Shown piece after piece: positions 26,609 through 36,310 of a DNA stretch of 46,443 nucleotides. Made by a program: the position numbers and the translations under genes. Source of the stretch: an uncultured Pelagibacteraceae bacterium (lineage in GTDB: Bacteria; Pseudomonadota; Alphaproteobacteria; Pelagibacterales; AG-422-B15); assembly GCA_902525575.1 (NCBI GenBank), contig CABZHU010000007.1, forward strand, positions 1 through 46,443, in the 5' to 3' direction. The notes under the pieces are model-generated. The model was not told the DNA's origin and did not search any database. It worked only from the letters and a program-made list of their open reading frames with translations. How positions within the stretch are numbered: position 1 is the first letter of the stretch; each line of letters opens with the position of its first letter.

Positions 26609-27160
26609 TTATTTATTTCTTTTTGAGATCATATATTCAGCGAGTCCATCATAACCTTTTTCTATCATCATCTTTGCAGAGCCGATATTTTGAACGTCGT
26701 CGAGGGGTTTTATCTGATGAGCTACCACTACTGTATTCATAAATTGTGCGGCACCACATATTGAAATAATTTCTGAAATTACATGTTCATCAAAGCCGTA
26801 TTGAAGTATTTGATCTACATCCTCATCAATTATTGATTTTATATCTGCATTGACTTTATGAGCTAATTTCAAAATTGGCTTGTACTTTTCTTCTATGCCA
26901 GCATTTTCAATATCTAAAAGTGGCTGTTCATCATTTGCTTTCCTTAATAATTTCTTAGATATTTCAGCGTGGATATTTTTACAATATTGGCATCCATTGA
27001 GGCCAGATATGTAGGCAAAGATCATTTCTTTAATATAAGTGGGCAGTAATGTTTGTTGGCGCATTAAGGCCTCAAGGTATAAGACAAAATATGATTGATA
27101 ACTCCAGTTATCTAAAAACACATCATATACAGATTTATATTTGTTTAAAAAGTTGCTCAT
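26609..27160 (-). CDS. AhpD-like / carboxymuconolactone decarboxylase-family protein
   Basis: A 183-residue all-helical protein of the AhpD-like fold, annotated in relatives as peroxidase-related. The redox motif is GCQYCKNIHAEI (C-x2-C-x3-H) near residues 55-66, which provides a thiol pair and proton relay for alkylhydroperoxidase activity. A second conserved helical region starts DEHVISEIISICGAAQFMN. No AhpC is adjacent. It is transcribed toward crcB and lies just downstream of the tRNA-Gln gene, with 12 bases between. Confidence 0.83.
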   Translation of the reverse strand: MSNFLNKYKSVYDVFLDNWSYQSYFVLYLEALMRQQTLLPTYIKEMIFAYISGLNGCQYCKNIHAEISKKLLRKANDEQPLLDIENAGIEEKYKPILKLAHKVNADIKSIIDEDVDQILQYGFDEHVISEIISICGAAQFMNTVVVAHQIKPLDDVQNIGSAKMMIEKGYDGLAEYMISKRNK

Positions 27161-27172
27161 ATTTTTTTTCCT

Positions 27173-27247
27173 TGGCTGGGGCGGGAGGATTCGAACCTCC
27201 GAATGCCGCTACCAAAAAGCGGTGCCTTACCGCTTGGCCACGCCCCA
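27173..27247 (-). tRNA. tRNA-Gln (anticodon TTG)
   Basis: The minus strand folds as a complete 75-base tRNA: acceptor TGGGGCG pairs with CGCCCCA, anticodon stem CCGCT/AGCGG surrounds the loop TTTTGGT whose centre is TTG, and the T arm is GGAGG-TTCGAAT-CCTCC. The discriminator is G and the CCA end is encoded (27173-27175). It decodes CAA (and by wobble CAG). It stands between ispE and the AhpD-like gene, possibly co-transcribed. Confidence 0.97.
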
Positions 27248-27290
27248 ACACTCATACATTATTTAGTTTAACAAATAGATTTTGCAATGA

Positions 27291-28127
27291 TTATATTATT
27301 CTAGCAAGGCAAGTCCACCATTTAGGATGAATTTTTTTGATTTTAGAGATAGCATCATTTGCAGTAGCTTCATCATTGTAACATCCAAAAAATGCTGATC
27401 CACTTCCTGTCATTCTAGTAAAATTACAACGTTCATCGCTTTCGAGAAACTGCTTTACTATTCCTGTTTCTTGATGAAGAGTTAGAGCAGTCTTCTCGAG
27501 ATCATTTGAGGTTTCCTGCAATATATCACTAATTTGTTTTTGGCCCTCGTAAAGGAAATTACTCTTACTCAATATTTGATGCTGCTCAAATATTATTTTC
27601 GTGCTCATTAAAATTTGTGGGTAAATAAGGAGGAAAATTTTATCTGAGAATAATTTTATTCTATGTTTAACAGAACCTGTGCCAGTAATTAAAGCTGAAC
27701 CTTCTTCTAAAAAAAATTCAATATCAGAACCGAGTTCTTTTGCAGCTAATATACATTGTGATTTTGATAAAGCGCCCTCGCGCATTAAGTACTTTAGAAT
27801 TTCGGCAACATTTGAGGATCCACCTCCCAATCCAGAGCCAACTGGTATTTGTTTATCAATAAGAATTGTGTAATTACTATGGTTGATAAAATTATTATCT
27901 AATAGGAATTGAAACAAAGTATGAATATTGCTTTCTTGACTTACTTGCGAGCAAAAAGGTCCTATAAATTTCACAGAAAAATCAGCTGCTGTATCAATTT
28001 TAATTTTATCGGAAATACTTATTCTTGCGATAATAGAAGATAAATCGTGATAACCATTTTTAAGTTTTTTAATTACTTCAAGAAATAAATTAATTTTTGC
28101 GTATGATTGTAATGTATGCTTGTGCAA
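27291..28127 (-). CDS. ispE: 4-diphosphocytidyl-2-C-methyl-D-erythritol kinase
   Basis: IspE phosphorylates CDP-methylerythritol in the non-mevalonate isoprenoid pathway. The 278-residue GHMP kinase has AKINLFLEV near the N-terminus (residues 10-18), the ATP loop PVGSGLGGGSSNVAEIL at about residues 90-106, and the C-terminal motif TRMTGSGSAFFGCY. It starts five bases after the TPR gene. The order ETF-QO, TPR protein, ispE is frequent in alphaproteobacteria. Confidence 0.95.
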   Translation of the reverse strand: MHKHTLQSYAKINLFLEVIKKLKNGYHDLSSIIARISISDKIKIDTAADFSVKFIGPFCSQVSQESNIHTLFQFLLDNNFINHSNYTILIDKQIPVGSGLGGGSSNVAEILKYLMREGALSKSQCILAAKELGSDIEFFLEEGSALITGTGSVKHRIKLFSDKIFLLIYPQILMSTKIIFEQHQILSKSNFLYEGQKQISDILQETSNDLEKTALTLHQETGIVKQFLESDERCNFTRMTGSGSAFFGCYNDEATANDAISKIKKIHPKWWTCLARII

Positions 28128-28132
28128 TGATA

Positions 28133-29794
28133 TCAGATTCCTTTAAGTAGTTTTCTATGAATCTTTTCTTGAAGAGGCTCATCAATATCCAGTTCTATTG
28201 CTTTTTTCCAATAATATCTCGCTTGTATTTCATTTCCAAGCATCCAAAGTACGTCTCCGTAATGATCATTAACTGTGGGATCATAAGGCATCATATCAAT
28301 TGAAAACTCTAGCAAAGAGAGCGCATCTTCATATTGCCCAACCTTATAATAATACCAAGCCAGACTATCAATAATGTAAGGATCGTTGGGTTTTAAAGAA
28401 ATTGCCTTTTCAATCATTTCCTTGGCTGTAGATAAATTTTGATCCATATCAATATAAGAATAACCTAAATAATTTAATACATCTGGCTGTTCTTCGTAAA
28501 GTTCTAACGCATTGATAAAGTTTTGTTCAGCCAATTTCCAATTTTTTGTTCTTTCATGAACTATCCCAATATTAAAATAAACTTCCCACAAGTTATCTTT
28601 ATCTAATGCTTCTCCTAAATCGAGTGCTGTTCGATACGACTTAATTGCGTTGTCCCAATCCTTTTCATATCGATAAAAATTTCCGAGTGATAAAAATATT
28701 TCAAAATTTTTTTCACTTTTTGAAAAATTTTTTAAATTATTGATAGCTTTTGCACTTTCATCTTCATAACTATATGTTTCCGATATTTGAATTGCTGCAA
28801 AATGTCCTAGATAATGAGTTTTAGGTATTAAGCTTAAGATATCTCGAGCTTTATCTTGATCTTGTGTTTGGCTCAAGAATGTTGCAAATATATATTTTAT
28901 CTCATGCATGTTAGGTGATGTCTCTAAGGCCAATTGGAACAACATATGGGTCAATTCTTGATTAACGTTTTTGATTAATGATTGGGCGTTGAATAAAACA
29001 ATACCAATTCCCTGTAATGGGTTCTGAATAATTCGATTATTATTGGATTTAGTGAACTTCTCTATAAAAGCATCATCATAATCAGACAAATACTCACTTA
29101 CAAAATTATTTTTTTCTATTACAAGATTATTTCTGTTCAAAAAATTTAAATATAACTGCATTACATAAAGATCATTTTGCATAGACAGTGATTGTTCATA
29201 AAAAATTTCTGCTAATTCAATCTCATCTGCAAAGTCATATATGAGAGCCTTATGAACCAAGGTAAGATATTGATGATCATCAGATGATATCAGGTCGATC
29301 AATGCCATGCTCTTATCAAGAGAGGGACTATCGGCCCAAACCCAGGCCCTTAAAAGCCTAACAAAAGTACTGTCTGATATTTCTCCTCTCCATATACTGG
29401 CAAAACTCTGATCGGCAAAACCTTGCTTGTAAGAGTTTAAATAAGAAATGCCATTTACGAGATGACCCTGAGGTGACTGATTGTTCATGCAGCATGAGTT
29501 TACTTTTTTATCACAGCCTGCCTGAGCTAATTTAAATGAATAGTTATTAGCGCTGTACAAGTCACCATCTAAGATACTAAGAAGTAGTAATCGATCTAAA
29601 GCTAATAGATCATTTGGGTTTGATCGGTGTAATTTTTGATAATACCTTTTGGTTATTTTATAATCATTTGAATTACTTGATATATTTGCAACTAAATAAT
29701 CACCTATTTTTGGTAAATTTGTTTTAGCGGCATTCGCTGAGCTGAAAGATAGAATAAATATTAAGATGAAAGAGAGTAATCTTATAATGCTCAT
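28133..29794 (-). CDS. TPR-repeat protein with signal peptide
   Basis: A 553-residue exported or periplasmic protein. Residues 1 to about 22 form a signal peptide ending SSANAAK. The body is built of helical repeats; clear tetratricopeptide repeats lie in the second half (for example LSLGNFYRYEKDWDNAIKSY, YFNIGIVHERTKNWKLAEQN and IDSLAWYYYKVGQYEDALSL). The last block resembles the common TPR ending with VNDHYGDVLWMLGNEIQARY. Proteins like this beside etf-QO and ispE are widespread in alphaproteobacteria; their role is not established, though protein-protein scaffolding in the envelope is likely. Confidence 0.85.
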   Translation of the reverse strand: MSIIRLLSFILIFILSFSSANAAKTNLPKIGDYLVANISSNSNDYKITKRYYQKLHRSNPNDLLALDRLLLLSILDGDLYSANNYSFKLAQAGCDKKVNSCCMNNQSPQGHLVNGISYLNSYKQGFADQSFASIWRGEISDSTFVRLLRAWVWADSPSLDKSMALIDLISSDDHQYLTLVHKALIYDFADEIELAEIFYEQSLSMQNDLYVMQLYLNFLNRNNLVIEKNNFVSEYLSDYDDAFIEKFTKSNNNRIIQNPLQGIGIVLFNAQSLIKNVNQELTHMLFQLALETSPNMHEIKYIFATFLSQTQDQDKARDILSLIPKTHYLGHFAAIQISETYSYEDESAKAINNLKNFSKSEKNFEIFLSLGNFYRYEKDWDNAIKSYRTALDLGEALDKDNLWEVYFNIGIVHERTKNWKLAEQNFINALELYEEQPDVLNYLGYSYIDMDQNLSTAKEMIEKAISLKPNDPYIIDSLAWYYYKVGQYEDALSLLEFSIDMMPYDPTVNDHYGDVLWMLGNEIQARYYWKKAIELDIDEPLQEKIHRKLLKGI

Positions 29795-29806
29795 ACTCGT
29801 TTAATT

Positions 29807-31453
29807 TTACATATTTGCATACTTTGGCCCACCTCCACCTTCAGGTGTCACCCAATTAATATTTTGCGACGGCTCTTTGATGTCACACGTTTTGCAGTGA
29901 ATACAATTTTGACTATTGATCACAAATCTATGTATTTCACTTTCATTATCTTGATGGACTTCGTAAACTCCTACAGGACAATATCTTTGTGAAGGTTCGT
30001 CGTATTCGTTCAGTGTATAACTTATCGGTAATTCACTATCTTTTAGTTGAAGGTGAACAGGTTGATTTTCTGTATGGTATGTGCCCGTCAAATAAACCGA
30101 GCTTGACCTATCAAAGGTTAGTACCCCGTCAGGCTTAGGATATTCAATTTTTTTTGCATCTTTAGCTTTGATAAGTGTTTCATGGTCAGCGTGCTTGTGG
30201 GATAAAGTGAATGGCATTTTTCCCCAAAACAACCATTGATCAATTCCTGCTAACATGACGCCTAACATTGTTCCAAATCTAGTGAAGAAAGGCTTCACGT
30301 TCCGTGCTGCATGAAGTTCTTTATAAAGCCAGCTACTATTAAATTTTTCCTCGTAAACTGATAAATCAGACACTCTTTCGGAAATAAATTCATTTATAGA
30401 TTCTGCGGCTAGAATTCCACTTTTCATAGCAGTATGCGAACCTTTAATTTTAGGCATGTTCAAAGTGCCAGCGTCACATCCAATAAGTAACGCGCCTGGC
30501 ATATACATTTTTGGTAAGCTTTGAAGTCCACCTTCAATTAATGCTCTTGCTCCATATGAAATCCTTTTGCCACCAGATAACATTTTTTTAATGGCTGGAT
30601 GTGTTTTAAATCTTTGAAATTCTTCAAAAGGTGAGAGATATGGGTTTGAGTAGTCTAAGCCAATAACATACCCTAAATAAATTTGTTTATTTTCTGCATG
30701 GTAAACAAAGCTGCCACCGTAAGTATCATTTTCTAAAGGCCATCCAACTGAATGTAAAACCATACCCTCGTCGTGATTCTCTTCCGGAACTTCCCATATT
30801 TCTTTTAAACCAATTCCATATTGCTGAGGATCAGAATTCTCTGATAAATTAAATTTATTAATTAATTGTTTACCTAGATGACCTCTGCATCCTTCTGCAA
30901 AAACAGTAACTTTGGCATGCAGTTCTATACCTGGTTCATATGAGTCTTTTTTTTCATTATTTATATCAAGACCCATATCATTTGTCGCAACACCTCTTAC
31001 TTTCCCTTGCTCATCATAGAGAATTTCTGAAGCTGCAAATCCAGGATATATCTCAACACCCATACCTTCAGCAACTTGCCCAAGCCATCTACATAAATTA
31101 GCAAGGCTAGTTATATAATTGCCTTTATTATGTTGAACGGGAGGCAACAAAAATGATGGAACAGAGAAATAACTTTTTTCGGATAGAACTAAAAATTTCT
31201 CTTTTGATACTTTGGTTTTTAGAGGGCAGCCTTCCATAGACTGCCAGTCAGGTAATAGTTCGTCTAGTGCTTTGGTTTCAAATACGTTTCCACTCAAAAT
31301 ATGAGCTCCGACCTCTGAAGCCTTCTCAACTATGCACACGTTTGCATTAGCATTAATTTGCTTTAATTTGATAGCAGTTGCTAGACCCGAGGGTCCCGCT
31401 CCGACGATAACTACGTCGTACTCCATCGCTTCTCTTTGAGTATCAGTCTCCAT
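29807..31453 (-). CDS. electron transfer flavoprotein-ubiquinone oxidoreductase
   Basis: ETF-QO takes electrons from ETF (fatty-acid and amino-acid oxidation, dimethylglycine-type dehydrogenases) and reduces ubiquinone at the membrane. 548 residues. The FAD site is DVVIVGAGPSGLATAIKL at the N-terminus. The C-terminal [4Fe-4S] domain contains CPVGVYEV and SQNCIHCKTCDIKEPSQNI, giving four cysteines, and ends GGGGPKYANM. The ubiquinone-binding middle is present (LIGCDAGTLNMPKIKGSHTA region). It is the first gene of a leftward operon with a TPR protein and ispE. ETF itself is not in the window. Confidence 0.95.
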   Translation of the reverse strand: METDTQREAMEYDVVIVGAGPSGLATAIKLKQINANANVCIVEKASEVGAHILSGNVFETKALDELLPDWQSMEGCPLKTKVSKEKFLVLSEKSYFSVPSFLLPPVQHNKGNYITSLANLCRWLGQVAEGMGVEIYPGFAASEILYDEQGKVRGVATNDMGLDINNEKKDSYEPGIELHAKVTVFAEGCRGHLGKQLINKFNLSENSDPQQYGIGLKEIWEVPEENHDEGMVLHSVGWPLENDTYGGSFVYHAENKQIYLGYVIGLDYSNPYLSPFEEFQRFKTHPAIKKMLSGGKRISYGARALIEGGLQSLPKMYMPGALLIGCDAGTLNMPKIKGSHTAMKSGILAAESINEFISERVSDLSVYEEKFNSSWLYKELHAARNVKPFFTRFGTMLGVMLAGIDQWLFWGKMPFTLSHKHADHETLIKAKDAKKIEYPKPDGVLTFDRSSSVYLTGTYHTENQPVHLQLKDSELPISYTLNEYDEPSQRYCPVGVYEVHQDNESEIHRFVINSQNCIHCKTCDIKEPSQNINWVTPEGGGGPKYANM

Positions 31454-31482
31454 TATTAACTATATATTTAGTTTATAAGCAT

Positions 31483-31488
31483 TATAAT
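31483..31488 (+). promoter_or_regulatory. candidate -10 box before the uracil-DNA glycosylase gene
   Basis: A perfect TATAAT lies 11 bases before the ATG at 31500, in the 46-base spacer between the divergent ETF-QO and glycosylase genes. Transcription would start near 31495, which argues for the ATG and against the TTG at 31494. No good -35 is present. Confidence 0.4.
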
Positions 31489-31499
31489 TCAATTTGTTT

Positions 31500-32249
31500 A
31501 TGACGAAGTTAGATATTCAAAATACTATAAAACTACTAAATCAATATAAATTAAGCGGGGTTGATGAAAATATAGGAAATATGGCAAAAAATAGGTATGG
31601 AAAAGGAACAATAAAATCGCCTGATAAGCACCAGTCAAAAGAAGAAACAGACTTTCCTCAGCATGAAATCGAAGAAGAAATTCTCAATATTGATAGTCTA
31701 GAATCATTAAAAGAATACATGTCAAATTTTAAAGGCTGTGAACTTCATAAAAGCGCAACAAATATGGTCTTTTCAGATGGAAACCCAAGTGCAAAAATCA
31801 TGCTTATAGGTGAGGCTCCAGGTCATGACGAGGATATTCAAGGTAAACCCTTTGTTGGAAGAAGTGGCAAGCTGTTGGATAAAATGCTAGAGGCCATCGA
31901 TCTAAATCGAGAAAAAGTTTACATTGCAAATATTGTTCCGTGGAGACCACCAAATAACAGAAGGCCAACAGACGAAGAGATTGAGATATGTTTACCAATG
32001 ATAAAAAAGCATATTGAAATAGTAAATCCAAAAGCAATTTTGTTATTAGGAAGCACTGCTACTTATGCATTAATTAAAAATAATGAAGGAATTACCAAGA
32101 TTAGGGGAAAGTGGTTAGATATAGAAATTAATAAAAAAAAGTATCCGATACTACCTACATTCCACCCAGCTTTCTTGTTAAGACAGCCAGCTCAAAAAAA
32201 GTTTTCTTGGGAAGATTTAAAAAGTTTAAAGAAAAAAGTAAAAATATAA
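31500..32249 (+). CDS. family 4-like uracil-DNA glycosylase, lacking a full Fe-S cysteine set
   Basis: A uracil-DNA glycosylase-superfamily protein of 249 residues that should remove uracil from DNA. The motifs are IGEAPGHDEDIQGKPFVG (motif A), the VPWRPPNNRRPTDEE segment, a hydrophobic strand ILLLGSTATYAL, and HPAFLLR (motif B). Canonical family 4 enzymes hold a [4Fe-4S] cluster with four cysteines; only two cysteines occur here (in FKGCELH and EEIEICLP), so a normal cluster is unlikely. To my recollection this variant is usual in alphaproteobacteria. About 70 N-terminal residues are poorly conserved. A TTG start two codons upstream (31494) is possible. It precedes rnhB by one base. Confidence 0.85.
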   Translation: MTKLDIQNTIKLLNQYKLSGVDENIGNMAKNRYGKGTIKSPDKHQSKEETDFPQHEIEEEILNIDSLESLKEYMSNFKGCELHKSATNMVFSDGNPSAKIMLIGEAPGHDEDIQGKPFVGRSGKLLDKMLEAIDLNREKVYIANIVPWRPPNNRRPTDEEIEICLPMIKKHIEIVNPKAILLLGSTATYALIKNNEGITKIRGKWLDIEINKKKYPILPTFHPAFLLRQPAQKKFSWEDLKSLKKKVKI

Positions 32250-32250
32250 A

Positions 32251-32856
32251 TTGAAATTTGACCCTCAGAAATTAATTGCTTTTGAAAATAACTTTTCCTT
32301 GCCCATTGCTGGTATTGATGAAGTTGGTAGAGGTCCACTTGCTGGTCCAGTAATTGCAGCAGCCGTAATACTTGATAAAAAAAATATTCCAGAAGGAATT
32401 AATGACTCTAAAAAAATTCCTAAAGCTAAGAGAATATTGTTAGCGGAAAAGATAAAAGAGAATAGTATTTATGCCTATGGAGCCACATCCGAGATAGAAA
32501 TAGATGAGATCAATATCTTACAGGCTTCATTATTAGCAATGAAAAGAGCAAGTGATAGACTATCAGTCGTTCCGAAAACAACACTTATCGATGGTAATTT
32601 CAAACCAGATATAAAAAACAACACCATTAATATTATTAAAGGAGATAGTAAGTCTGTTTCGATTGCCGCAGCATCTATTCTTGCTAAAGTTTATAGAGAC
32701 GAAATTATGCTTAAATATTCAAAGCAATTTCCAGAATATGGCTTTCAAACCAATTCAGGTTATGGAACAAAAGAGCACCTTTCAGCTCTAAAAAACTATG
32801 GAATTACCCCAATACATCGGAAATCTTTTAAACCAGTACACAATATATTGAATTAA
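32251..32856 (+). CDS. rnhB: ribonuclease HII
   Basis: RNase HII removes ribonucleotides from DNA and degrades RNA:DNA hybrids. The 201-residue protein has the catalytic D23-E24 in GIDEVGRGPLAGPV, a third acidic residue in TLIDGNFKP, and the last in KVYRDEIM. The start is a TTG; MKFDPQKLIAFENNF precedes the core appropriately and no ATG lies between. rnhB immediately before ccrM is a familiar alphaproteobacterial order. Confidence 0.95.
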   Translation: MKFDPQKLIAFENNFSLPIAGIDEVGRGPLAGPVIAAAVILDKKNIPEGINDSKKIPKAKRILLAEKIKENSIYAYGATSEIEIDEINILQASLLAMKRASDRLSVVPKTTLIDGNFKPDIKNNTINIIKGDSKSVSIAAASILAKVYRDEIMLKYSKQFPEYGFQTNSGYGTKEHLSALKNYGITPIHRKSFKPVHNILN

Positions 32857-32875
32857 GAAGATTATTTAAGTTATT

Positions 32876-35077
<2,202 letters not shown>

Positions 35078-35090
35078 GCTAATTTCAAAT

Positions 35091-35573
35091 ATGTCTTATA
35101 AAAAACTTAATGGACCTCAAATTCTATCAAATCTTCTACCAAATGACGCAAAGAAATTATTAAAAAACAGAGGATTTTTTGAACTAGAACTTCTTTCAAA
35201 TTGGGAGAAAATTGTTGGTACAAATTTTAATAAATTGTCCTACCCAACTAAAATCAAAACAACGAACTCAAGCCCTAAAGGAAAGGGCAAGCTTGTAGTT
35301 AAAGTCGATAGAAGTATATCTTTTGCTTTTGAACATGAGCATAAAAAAATTGTAGATAAAATAAATTTATTTTTTGGCTACAATGCTGTTGAGAAGATTG
35401 AAATAATTCAAATCAATATAAAAAATAAAAAATCTAAAAAAGATATTAATTTCAATCAATTAGATAGTGAAATTAAAGAGAAAAATAAGACATATGAAGA
35501 GCTATCAGATTTTCCAGAACTAAAAAAAAGCTTTGAAAAAATTGCCTCAAAAATTTCTAAGACGAAATTTTGA
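35091..35573 (+). CDS. dciA: DciA-family (DUF721) replicative helicase loader
   Basis: DciA helps load DnaB helicase in bacteria that lack DnaC. The open frame begins at 34977 inside mutY, but the family N-terminus starts MSYKKLNGPQILSNLLP, so the ATG at 35091 is chosen (160 residues). Conserved are LLSNWEKIVG near residues 38-47 (the Trp is a hallmark), KLVVKVDRSISFAFEHEHKKI and a KH-like beta-alpha fold (VEKIEIIQINI). Typical of alphaproteobacteria, it ends in a helical segment (PELKKSFEKIASKIS). mutY-dciA-dsbA-smc is a recurring order. An ATG at 35076 is the alternative start. Confidence 0.85.
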   Translation: MSYKKLNGPQILSNLLPNDAKKLLKNRGFFELELLSNWEKIVGTNFNKLSYPTKIKTTNSSPKGKGKLVVKVDRSISFAFEHEHKKIVDKINLFFGYNAVEKIEIIQINIKNKKSKKDINFNQLDSEIKEKNKTYEELSDFPELKKSFEKIASKISKTKF

Positions 35574-35578
35574 CAAAT

Positions 35579-35608
35579 TTTTATTGTACTTAGAATTGTA
35601 CAATAAAA
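35579..35608. repeat. perfect 11-bp inverted repeat between dciA and the dsbA-like gene
   Basis: TTTTATTGTAC and GTACAATAAAA flank an 8-base loop (TTAGAATT). It begins five bases after the dciA stop and could be a hairpin at the end of that transcript, although no U-run follows on the plus strand. As DNA it is a long, perfectly symmetric operator-like element upstream of the dsbA-like gene. Confidence 0.8.
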
Positions 35609-35665
35609 CCTATTAAAATTGATAAAAATTGAGTATATTCAATATGTTGTGTATTGATTTAGTCA

Positions 35666-35675
35666 TTGTATACAA
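35666..35675. repeat. 10-bp palindrome upstream of the dsbA-like gene
   Basis: TTGTATACAA is a perfect palindrome 24 bases before the ATG at 35699. It shares the TTGTA/TACAA half with the larger inverted repeat at 35579-35608, and lies just before a TATAGT box, so an operator is conceivable. In AT-rich DNA this could be chance. Confidence 0.5.
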
Positions 35676-35684
35676 AATGTGGGC

Positions 35685-35690
35685 TATAGT
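35685..35690 (+). promoter_or_regulatory. candidate -10 box of the dsbA-like gene (GGGCTATAGT)
   Basis: TATAGT ends eight bases before the ATG at 35699, predicting a leaderless or very short leader. It is embedded in GGGCTATA, which also occurs at the same distance before thrB. No strong -35 is visible. Confidence 0.4.
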
Positions 35691-35698
35691 TATTAAAT

Positions 35699-36310
35699 AT
35701 GAAAAATATTCATAAATTCTCTATCTTTCTTGTGTCACTCTTGGTGTCTTATCAATCGCTAGCCATAAGTAGCACATTAACAGGAATGCAGCTTGGAGAT
35801 GATGCTGCTCCATTGACTATTGTTGAGTACCGTTCTTTAACTTGTAGTCACTGTGCAGATTTCAGCAATAATATTTTTCCAGAAATTAAAGAGAAATATA
35901 TTGATACGGGAAAAATTAAATTTGAGGTCAGACCCTTCGCATTGAATGCGATTGATTTAAATGCTTTTAAACTACTACACTGCACAGACGAAAAAGACTT
36001 TTTTGCTATGGAAAAACTTTTATTTCAGGATCAAAAAAAGTGGATTATTACAAAACAAAGTGACCGAGTGTTAGAAAACAGCACAGATGCATTAAGAACA
36101 TATTCTACATTATTCAGCATTTCTGAGGACGAATTCAATTCCTGTATGGAAAATGAAGAAATAACAGATTTTATTTTGACAATGAGAATAGATGCTGTTG
36201 AGGATTATGATGTTTCATCTACCCCATCTTTTATCATAGATGGAGACCTCTATTCAGGAAATATGTCTTTTTCAGAGTTTGAAAAGATAATTGAGAAAAA
36301 AATTAATTAA
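35699..36310 (+). CDS. DsbA-like thiol:disulfide protein, exported
   Basis: A 203-residue periplasmic thioredoxin-fold protein. Residues 1 to about 24 form a signal peptide. The active site is C49-S-H-C52 in RSLTCSHCADF, followed by the helical insertion and the cis-proline loop SSTPSFIIDG near the C-terminus. The fold and the position between dciA and smc match the DsbA-type oxidoreductases seen at this place in other alphaproteobacteria. Oxidase and isomerase roles cannot be separated here. Its stop shares a base with the smc start. Confidence 0.88.
   Translation: MKNIHKFSIFLVSLLVSYQSLAISSTLTGMQLGDDAAPLTIVEYRSLTCSHCADFSNNIFPEIKEKYIDTGKIKFEVRPFALNAIDLNAFKLLHCTDEKDFFAMEKLLFQDQKKWIITKQSDRVLENSTDALRTYSTLFSISEDEFNSCMENEEITDFILTMRIDAVEDYDVSSTPSFIIDGDLYSGNMSFSEFEKIIEKKIN

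Noticed and set aside
27049-27330. 93-residue ORF on the plus strand containing GAGGFEPP
   Set aside because: It is the antisense reading of tRNA-Gln; the GFEPP motif is a known artefact of tRNA T-arm sequence read as protein.
32853-32869. Possible CtrA-binding site (TTAA pair) upstream of ccrM
   Set aside because: The TTAA halves are separated by nine bases, not the seven required, and one lies in the rnhB stop region.
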